Shown here: positions 52,759 to 58,799 of the stretch, in pieces
Layout: every line of letters begins with the position of its first letter
Position numbering within the stretch: the stretch's first letter is position 1
DNA from: an uncultured Mycoplasmatota bacterium
GTDB lineage: Bacteria; Bacillota_I; Bacilli_A; RF39; UBA660
Assembly (NCBI GenBank): GCA_946414095.1
Contig: CAMKNB010000004.1
Span: forward strand, 1 to 61,735
DNA length: 61,735 nucleotides
Reading direction: 5' to 3'
Notes under the pieces: model-generated
Seen by the model: only the letters and a program-made list of their open reading frames with translations
Told to the model about the DNA's origin: nothing
Databases searched by the model: none
Program-made: the position numbers and the translations under genes

Positions 52759-53770
52759 AATTACATGTAATTTGTAATTTTCTAGTAGTTGAACAACCAC
52801 CATCTGTTTTTTCAAAATGCATTGGATCATAATATTGAGGACTCCAATTACCACCCCAACACCAACCATATTGTTGAAATATATTATGATATATATGATA
52901 ATTTATATTTTGTGGGCAAGTTTCATTACCATTACATACTTCACAAACGAATCTTTTATAATTATCCCATTCAGCATAAGAATAATTACCATATGGTCTA
53001 TATGTTTTTCCATTATGAGTATATGAATATTCTGTAAACAAATCAACAGCAAGACCTCGTCCATGATAACCTGCTTTTTGAACATATGAACCTGCATCTT
53101 GAATTCTACTTACATAAGGAGAAGAATTAACATAAGTACACATCTTTACGAATATTTCGTGTATTTCATCAGCAACCTCAGTATTAAAATACAAATATTC
53201 TCTATGAAGAGTAGAACTATAATATTCATCACACCCTATATCTCTCATATTAACTTTTGTTACAGATGTTGATGTTATTGTTCCACCACCAGTAGTTTCT
53301 CCTGTACTACCAGTTTGACTCTGCTGCTGTTGTTGCTGTTGTTGAGCTTGCTGTTGAGCTCTTCTTGCTTCTTCCTCCTGTCTTTTCTTTTCCATTTCCT
53401 CTTTCCATTTTCCTATAGCCTCTTGATTTTCTTTTTCTTCCTGTTCTTTTAATTCTTTTGCTCTTGATAATGAAGAATTTTTAATGCAAGACTTAACATC
53501 TGCACTACTAGATACTAAATCTCCTATTAAATACACAAATGTAGGAATCATAAATACAAGGATAGCTGCAACTATTTTGCTAACCCAACTTTTTAGCATC
53601 TTATTAGTCATATCACTGTCATTTGAGGTGATTGTTTTAACAACAGAAATCATACAAGAAACTATTAACATTATTGGAACTGCTATTCTAATAATAGTTA
53701 AAAGAATTTTAACATAGTACACCATATAAGCACCAGTAGAACTATCACAAATAGATAAAAATGTAACCAT
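52757..53770 (-). CDS. M15 peptidase (VanY-like) fused to a VirB2-like two-helix membrane domain
   Basis: The protein has 337 residues. Residues about 1-90 hold two long hydrophobic helices around a charged loop (TITSNDSDMTNKMLKSWVSK). This is the pattern of the 122-aa protein at the end of the Tad locus (shared IAAVLVF- and IVAAILVF-type segments). Then come a Lys/Glu coiled coil, a Gln-rich tract, and a peptidase M15 domain with HGRGLAVDL (zinc His and Asp) and WCWGGNWSPQYYDPMHFE. It should cleave peptidoglycan stem peptides at the membrane face. I start at ATG 53770, after GAGGTG; a GTG three codons earlier has no SD. Confidence 0.87.
   Translation of the reverse strand: MVTFLSICDSSTGAYMVYYVKILLTIIRIAVPIMLIVSCMISVVKTITSNDSDMTNKMLKSWVSKIVAAILVFMIPTFVYLIGDLVSSSADVKSCIKNSSLSRAKELKEQEEKENQEAIGKWKEEMEKKRQEEEARRAQQQAQQQQQQQQSQTGSTGETTGGGTITSTSVTKVNMRDIGCDEYYSSTLHREYLYFNTEVADEIHEIFVKMCTYVNSSPYVSRIQDAGSYVQKAGYHGRGLAVDLFTEYSYTHNGKTYRPYGNYSYAEWDNYKRFVCEVCNGNETCPQNINYHIYHNIFQQYGWCWGGNWSPQYYDPMHFEKTDGGCSTTRKLQITCN
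53320..53360. repeat. CAG/CAA triplet-repeat encoding a poly-Gln tract
   Basis: Repeated ctg/ttg triplets on the plus strand (CAG/CAA on the coding strand) encode a near-continuous run of Gln with one Ala and one Ser. Such runs are slippage-prone, and the frame is preserved by triplet changes. Confidence 0.8.
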
Positions 53771-53788
53771 ATTAAACACCTCATTATA

Positions 53789-53797
53789 ATTATAACA
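53789..53797 (-). promoter_or_regulatory. Extended -10 promoter of the M15 gene
   Basis: TGTTATAAT on the minus strand, 18 bases before the chosen ATG with SD GAGGTG in between. Confidence 0.65.
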
Positions 53798-53805
53798 TAA
53801 AAAAA

Positions 53806-53822
53806 ACGTAGATAAACTACGT
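53806..53822 (-). terminator. Terminator after the NPKTG protein gene
   Basis: ACGTAG/CTACGT with loop ATAAA and an eight-T run on the minus strand; just after the stop at 53828. Confidence 0.85.
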
Positions 53823-53827
53823 AATTT

Positions 53828-54502
53828 TTAGAATCCTTTAAATACGTTTTTCTTACTAATCCATACTAAACATACTACGCTAGCAACAATTAATACTGAA
53901 AGACCAACTACTGGAACAAATACACCAGTTTTTGGATTATCAGTTGTTTCTGTAGTTGTAGTTGTAGTTTCAGTTGTTGTAGTAGAAGAACTATATCCAC
54001 CAGATAGTTTTAATGTCTTAACATCAGCCTTTAAATAAGTTAAGTTTCCACCTTCTGTAGTACCTTCAATTCCATTTTCACTAAATGAATAACCAGAAAT
54101 ATTATTAATTACGTTATTAGCATCAGATTGAGACGCATTTTTAACTTCTCCAGAATTATTTAATACAGCAGCAACAAGAAATGGAATAACTGAACCTTCA
54201 TTGTTAACATCTACTGCGTTATAAGTTAAAATGTTATTTTTTAAAGTTACTGGAAATGTAATAGTTAATCCCATTGAACTACTTTCTACAGTAACATCTA
54301 CTGTTTGTCCATCAGTTTTAACACTAGTACTTACAGTAATATCATCTAAACCTAATTCTGATCTTGCTAATGATTGAGAATATGATGCAACATTATTTAA
54401 AGTAGTTTTATCACTACTACTCATAGATGCAGCATTTACTCTAGTTAAACCTAATACCATTAGTACAGCGAATAATATTCCTAATAATCTAAATTTTTTC
54501 AT
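53828..54502 (-). CDS. Secreted surface protein with NPKTG cell-wall sorting signal
   Basis: The protein has 224 residues. A signal peptide (1-24, ending VNA) is followed by a small beta-rich domain (about 30-165) and a Thr-rich stalk (TTTTETTTTTTETT). The sorting signal is NPKTG (189-193), a hydrophobic helix and a basic tail (SKKNVFKGF). The motif is recognised by housekeeping-type sortases of some Firmicutes, in which Leu is replaced by Asn. No such sortase is in the window; the class B sortase at 24855-26468 is the only one seen. Function of the folded domain is unknown. Confidence 0.86.
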   Translation of the reverse strand: MKKFRLLGILFAVLMVLGLTRVNAASMSSSDKTTLNNVASYSQSLARSELGLDDITVSTSVKTDGQTVDVTVESSSMGLTITFPVTLKNNILTYNAVDVNNEGSVIPFLVAAVLNNSGEVKNASQSDANNVINNISGYSFSENGIEGTTEGGNLTYLKADVKTLKLSGGYSSSTTTTETTTTTTETTDNPKTGVFVPVVGLSVLIVASVVCLVWISKKNVFKGF

Positions 54503-54613
54503 ATATATCTCCTTTCACAAACTATATCTAATTTAAGCATATAACATATTGATAATTTTGTCTATTCTTTTCTTTTTATTTAACGTAAAATTCTATTAAA
54601 AAAAATACTTTTA

Positions 54614-54622
54614 TGTTAGAAT
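54614..54622 (+). promoter_or_regulatory. Extended -10 promoter of the 165-aa gene
   Basis: TGTTAGAAT (one mismatch to TATAAT) on the plus strand, 19 bases before the ATG; SD AAGGAG in between. Confidence 0.55.
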
Positions 54623-54641
54623 ATTTTAACAAGGAGTAAAA

Positions 54642-55139
54642 ATGAAAACTAACAATAAGAAAAAAATAATTATATTATTAGGACTTTATTTAGCAATACT
54701 TTTATCACCAAAAATTAAAAGTGATGATAAAAAAAATGAAATTATAAGTGATAGCAAATATTCATATATTAATTATAATGATAAAAAAGTAATAATTGTT
54801 AGTAGTGAATACTTTAATTACATTTATGATAAAGAATCAAATAATATTTATATAATAGATTTTAGAGATAGAGAAAATAGTAACTTTGAAATTGTAGAAT
54901 CTTATAAAATACGTGATAAGTCAGAAATGGAAGATATAATAAATATGTTAGTTTCATATAATCAAAAAGAACCATCAAATTGGAATAGAAGTTTTGATTC
55001 TATGATAAATGAATGGCAAGTTCATAATATCTGTTATTATTTAGGATATGATATTGATAGTACAGAACATGTAGATTTAGATAATGATGATGAAAATAAA
55101 TATAAATCCAAAACTCTTTCAAGACTTTTAGGTAATTAA
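54642..55139 (+). CDS. Small secreted or membrane-anchored protein, unknown function
   Basis: I do not recognise this 165-residue protein. A basic N-terminus (MKTNNKKKIIILLGLYLAI) suggests a signal anchor (about 7-22). The rest is a small, charged domain (YINYNDKKVIIVSSEYFNYIYD, then FDSMINEWQVHNICYYLGYD). It is alone on the plus strand between minus-strand surface genes and ends at a strong hairpin shared with the SipW-like gene. Confidence 0.75.
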   Translation: MKTNNKKKIIILLGLYLAILLSPKIKSDDKKNEIISDSKYSYINYNDKKVIIVSSEYFNYIYDKESNNIYIIDFRDRENSNFEIVESYKIRDKSEMEDIINMLVSYNQKEPSNWNRSFDSMINEWQVHNICYYLGYDIDSTEHVDLDNDDENKYKSKTLSRLLGN

Positions 55140-55160
55140 AAAAAGACCAAAGTCTTTTTT
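55139..55160. terminator. Bidirectional terminator
   Basis: AAAAAAGAC/GTCTTTTTT with loop CAAA, between the stop codons at 55139 and 55159. Confidence 0.85.
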
Positions 55161-55770
55161 ATTGTAAACTATTTTCACCAAGCTCATTTAATTTGTTTTT
55201 TAGTTTAATTAATCTAATTAATTTATAAACATCATATCCTATTATAACAAGTGCAGGTATTAATATTGCTACTAACCAACCAGTTCTTGATGCAAGAAAG
55301 TATTGAAGTCTTCCAAGTTGTGGTATTTTAAACATAACCTTACCTATTACATTATTAGGATAGACTTTTTCATCATCAGCAACTTCATTCGCATCACCCT
55401 TAACCCTATACATAGTTCCAACATCAGGAACATCGACTATTTCAATAATTCTATGTGTTATAGGAGTTGAACCAAAAAAAGAATTTGTTGAATAAAATGT
55501 TATTACATCATCTACTTTTAAATCATCTGTATTAACTTTTTTTACAAATACAACATCATATACTTTTATATTTGGTGTCATACTTGGACTAATTATGGTA
55601 TATAAACCAAATGGAGGATTTTCTCCCCTCTTCTCTGCTATTTTTCCACATATGACATATAATATAAAAAATGATGCTATAATCATTAATATAATTATTA
55701 AAATATAACTAATGATAGATGAAATCTTTTTAATTTGTTTTTTTCTTTTTACAACTTTATCTTCTTCCAT
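55159..55770 (-). CDS. sipW: SipW-type signal peptidase I
   Basis: The protein has 203 residues. An N-terminal membrane helix (about 18-42) is followed by IISPSMTPNIKVYDVVFV (nucleophile Ser63) and THRIIEIV (His106, in place of the Lys of ordinary signal peptidases). That is the Ser-His type of SipW, which processes TasA/CalY-like fibre proteins. KGDANEVADD and VIGKVMFKIPQLGR are family elements, and a C-terminal helix is present. I start at ATG 55770, after AGGTGG. The preceding two genes encode TasA-like proteins. Confidence 0.9.
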   Translation of the reverse strand: MEEDKVVKRKKQIKKISSIISYILIIILMIIASFFILYVICGKIAEKRGENPPFGLYTIISPSMTPNIKVYDVVFVKKVNTDDLKVDDVITFYSTNSFFGSTPITHRIIEIVDVPDVGTMYRVKGDANEVADDEKVYPNNVIGKVMFKIPQLGRLQYFLASRTGWLVAILIPALVIIGYDVYKLIRLIKLKNKLNELGENSLQ

Positions 55771-55779
55771 ACACGCCAC

Positions 55780-56325
55780 CTAGTTATTATCAACTGATAT
55801 TTTTATTCTTAAAGAAAATAATGAATCATTTAAATACTTACTTTTATCAGCATTATCTTTTAATTTAATAGTTATTTTATAAGAATGGATATTGTTTGGA
55901 GTTATCGTTGCACTTCCAAGTTCTTTTGTCATAACAGGTACTGGTACATCAGAAATATTAATTAACTTATTTGATGTATCTTTACTTTGTGAAGTACTTT
56001 CAATTGTATATAAAAAATTATCATCACTCATATTTGACAATGGAGTAATTATCTCTGCAATTACTTTATAGTTTCCAATAGTATCTTCACTATAGTTTTC
56101 TACTGTAAATGTTATATTATCTTCAAAACCTGGTTTAATATTATGAATATTTATTTGACTACTTTTATCAAATGAAACTAACATATTTAAATTTTTAACT
56201 ATAACATTAGTATCATCTTTTTTAATAACATTCTTATAATACATATAAAAACAACCAGCAAACATTGCAAATACAGATAATAATACCAAAATATAAATTA
56301 ATATATGTATTTTTTTACCTTTCAT
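55780..56325 (-). CDS. TasA/camelysin-like protein with membrane anchor
   Basis: The protein has 181 residues. An N-terminal hydrophobic helix (about 7-29) is followed by a beta domain with INIHNIKPGFEDNITFTVENYS, the camelysin/TasA element (PG followed by a T-rich strand), and YKITIKLKDNADKSKYLND. It has a GCFYMYY end to the helix rather than a clear A-x-A site, so it may stay attached to the membrane. It ends nine bases before the SipW start, so the processing enzyme is made in the same operon. Its Bacillus counterpart would be TapA, by position. Confidence 0.78.
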   Translation of the reverse strand: MKGKKIHILIYILVLLSVFAMFAGCFYMYYKNVIKKDDTNVIVKNLNMLVSFDKSSQINIHNIKPGFEDNITFTVENYSEDTIGNYKVIAEIITPLSNMSDDNFLYTIESTSQSKDTSNKLINISDVPVPVMTKELGSATITPNNIHSYKITIKLKDNADKSKYLNDSLFSLRIKISVDNN

Positions 56326-56389
56326 ATATTACTCCTATCATAAATTCATAATAACAAATTTAATAATTTTATACAACTAAACAAAATAA

Positions 56390-56411
56390 AAAAGTGATTT
56401 ACTTCACTTTT
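56390..56411 (-). terminator. Terminator after the TasA-like gene
   Basis: AAAAGTGA/TCACTTTT (56390-56397, 56404-56411) with a T run on the minus strand; just after the stop at 56425. Confidence 0.8.
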
Positions 56412-56424
56412 ATTTTACAATTAT

Positions 56425-56994
56425 TTATTTTAAACCTTCATCAGATATCTTAACTGATAAATAACCGGAAAACTCTTTCCCTTGAGCAGCATTTTGATCT
56501 TTATCAACATTATTAAGACCAATTGTATATTCATATGTATGAACCTCATATCCTTCAATAACACCACTGCCAATTATTGTACTCTCAGTAGGAACTGGTG
56601 TAGCATCTAATGTTGCAAGCTTCCCACCATTAGTATTTCCAGATGATGTAAGTTTATGTATGAATTCTCCTTCTGCATTTGGTGTTAAAGTGTTACTTCT
56701 AACATTTAGCATTATATTATAAGATATTTTTCCAGTTGCAGATGGATCAGTTTGACTAACTGTAAATGTTTTAGTTGTAAATGTACCAGGCATTAGATTT
56801 CCAATATCTATAGCAGTTCCATCTGTAAAACTTACTTGACCAAGATTTCCAGAAGTAATCACTATATCAGATGGATTTTCATTACCTGTAACACTAATAC
56901 TAAACCATGCAAATGTTGCACCAACAATAGCAACTAATAAAGTAGCAATTCCAATAATAGATAAAAATATTGTCTGTCCTTTAGGTTCATCCAT
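56425..56994 (-). CDS. TasA/CalY-like fibre protein with SipW-type signal peptide
   Basis: The protein has 189 residues. The start MDEPKGQTIFLSIIGIATL leads to the SipW-type signal end VGATFAWFS. The mature part has IDIGNLMPGTFTTKTFTVSQTD, the camelysin-domain hallmark, and SGYLSVKIS. TasA-type proteins polymerise into amyloid-like biofilm fibres outside the cell. I use ATG 56994 with SD GGAGGG rather than the earlier in-frame ATG. Genes 56325-55159 supply the second subunit and the signal peptidase. Confidence 0.85.
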   Translation of the reverse strand: MDEPKGQTIFLSIIGIATLLVAIVGATFAWFSISVTGNENPSDIVITSGNLGQVSFTDGTAIDIGNLMPGTFTTKTFTVSQTDPSATGKISYNIMLNVRSNTLTPNAEGEFIHKLTSSGNTNGGKLATLDATPVPTESTIIGSGVIEGYEVHTYEYTIGLNNVDKDQNAAQGKEFSGYLSVKISDEGLK

Positions 56995-57054
56995 AGTAAA
57001 CCCTCCTACCCTATACAATAATGATATCAATATTTCAAACAAAATTCAAGAGTT

Positions 57055-58251
57055 TTACTCTTTACTAAGAATTATTACAGGTTTTATATCAAGTTTATTT
57101 ATTAAATCCTCCAAAATATAATAATCATAATTATACTGAATAGAACTACCTTTATCATTAGTATAAGTATTAATTGCCCAATAATTACCATTTATTACTT
57201 TTTTATCTTTTGCTCTTGAATAAACGTAATTAAATTCATCATAAGATATCAATTTAATTTTACTATCAACATAACTATTACATACAAAGTTATTATACTC
57301 TATTTCTTCTTTACTATACCCCCCACATATTTCATTATCACATAAATGATTTTCAAAATCATTACATATATTATTATTAGTTATATGTGATAAAGTCTCA
57401 TCAGATAGTTTATTAATAAATATATTATTTAAATAATAATTAATATATGAATTACTCCACTTATAAGGTAGTCTATTATTCTTAGTATAAAAACAATATT
57501 CACTTTCAATATCAAAGCAATGACTTAATTTATCATCTATTGGTAAATACTTCATAAGTTTAGTATAAATAGTACTATCTTCTATAACAACCCATTCAAT
57601 ATTATCTACAATTACTGTTGACCCACTACAATAAAATACATCTTTGTTATATTTAGCTTTTTTAGTATCTAAACATTCAACTTCAAATTCTATTTTTTCA
57701 CTTAAATTACCATCTTTATTTTTAAACCATATATAGTTTTTACCTTCTCTATAATATTTTAATAACAAATTATCAGTTCCTATATCATTCCATTTACCTT
57801 TAAAGTCATCATTATAAGATATCTTATATGATAAATCTTTTTCTTTACTAATAAATGAAATTTTAGAATTATTTTTTACTATATCAACTTTAAAACTATA
57901 AAAGTCATCACATTTATTATTTATTAATTTTATTTTTTCAATAGGATTTTTATTAATACATTTATTCTTATAATTAATTTTAAACTTAACGTTTCCATAT
58001 TTATCGATATTAATAATACCATTACCATTAAAATAATACTTTTTATTAATAACAGAACCATTATTACTTACAAGTATTCCATCTTTAAGTTTATAGTCTC
58101 CTTCTTTAATATCATATAAATCAGTTAATAATTCTTTTGATTTATTAATTATATTTATCTCCTCATATTTTTTCATAAAGAAAACTAATACTAAAGACAT
58201 TAGTATAATAAATAATAATAGAACAACTAAATACTTTCTCTTTTGTTTCAT
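57055..58251 (-). CDS. Membrane-anchored surface protein with DUF6273-like C-terminal domain
   Basis: The protein has 398 residues. An N-terminal helix (about 7-27) is followed by a beta-rich extracellular region. The C-terminal part (about 215-398) has VIVDNIEWVVIEDS and WSNSYINYYLNNIF, followed by several Cys and IKPVIILSKE. This is the layout of the DUF6273 fold seen in gut Firmicutes surface proteins. No catalytic residues are known for that domain. The promoter's -10 ends seven bases before the ATG and there is no SD, so translation is probably leaderless. Confidence 0.72.
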   Translation of the reverse strand: MKQKRKYLVVLLLFIILMSLVLVFFMKKYEEINIINKSKELLTDLYDIKEGDYKLKDGILVSNNGSVINKKYYFNGNGIINIDKYGNVKFKINYKNKCINKNPIEKIKLINNKCDDFYSFKVDIVKNNSKISFISKEKDLSYKISYNDDFKGKWNDIGTDNLLLKYYREGKNYIWFKNKDGNLSEKIEFEVECLDTKKAKYNKDVFYCSGSTVIVDNIEWVVIEDSTIYTKLMKYLPIDDKLSHCFDIESEYCFYTKNNRLPYKWSNSYINYYLNNIFINKLSDETLSHITNNNICNDFENHLCDNEICGGYSKEEIEYNNFVCNSYVDSKIKLISYDEFNYVYSRAKDKKVINGNYWAINTYTNDKGSSIQYNYDYYILEDLINKLDIKPVIILSKE

Positions 58252-58258
58252 AGAGATT

Positions 58259-58267
58259 ATTATAACA
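58259..58267 (-). promoter_or_regulatory. Extended -10 that makes a leaderless message
   Basis: TGTTATAAT on the minus strand; its last T is seven bases from the ATG at 58251 and no SD lies between. Confidence 0.6.
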
Positions 58268-58270
58268 AAA

Positions 58271-58298
58271 AAATAAAGTGAATTAAATCACTTTATTT
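58271..58298 (-). terminator. Terminator after the 168-aa gene
   Basis: AAATAAAGTGA/TCACTTTATTT with a six-base loop and a T run on the minus strand; overlaps the stop at 58293. Confidence 0.85.
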
Positions 58299-58799
58299 AT
58301 ATAAATTTAAAAGTTCTTCTTCCATAATATTGTTCTCTTCACCAATAATTAAATAAACATAACTTTTACCTCTTTTTAATATTGCATTTTCATATAATGA
58401 AGAAATAGATTCATCTAAAGAATCATTATTAGTATATACATAAATAATTCCATCTAAAGAGTCATAATATTCATCTACTTTTTCGATACTTAAATCAGTT
58501 AATAAAAGTAACAACTTATGTGAAGTTTTTTCTTCATCCATATTATAAGGATTAAAATTTGATAACAATAAACTATTATCTATTTCACTTGATGGTATTT
58601 GAAAATAATAATCTAAATTATCTTTTTCTAGTTCCTGAAGTCCTTCATCAGCATAATATGATATAAATTGTTCTTTAACTTTATTTAAATCAAATTTTTT
58701 ATCATTCTTAAATATAATTATTAATATTGCTATTAGTACTAATGTTGCTATAGCTACTAATAATGAAATATAATAATTGTTATTAGATTTCTTTTTCAT
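58293..58799 (-). CDS. Small membrane-anchored protein of unknown function
   Basis: The protein has 168 residues. An N-terminal helix (about 9-30) is followed by an acidic soluble domain (FISYYADEGLQELEKDNLDYY, then IIYVYTNNDSLDES). I do not recognise it. It starts within the 3' end of the LamG gene; I use ATG 58799, AGGTTGG upstream, rather than the TTG four codons earlier. The overlap implies the two proteins are made together. Confidence 0.72.
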   Translation of the reverse strand: MKKKSNNNYYISLLVAIATLVLIAILIIIFKNDKKFDLNKVKEQFISYYADEGLQELEKDNLDYYFQIPSSEIDNSLLLSNFNPYNMDEEKTSHKLLLLLTDLSIEKVDEYYDSLDGIIYVYTNNDSLDESISSLYENAILKRGKSYVYLIIGEENNIMEEELLNLYK

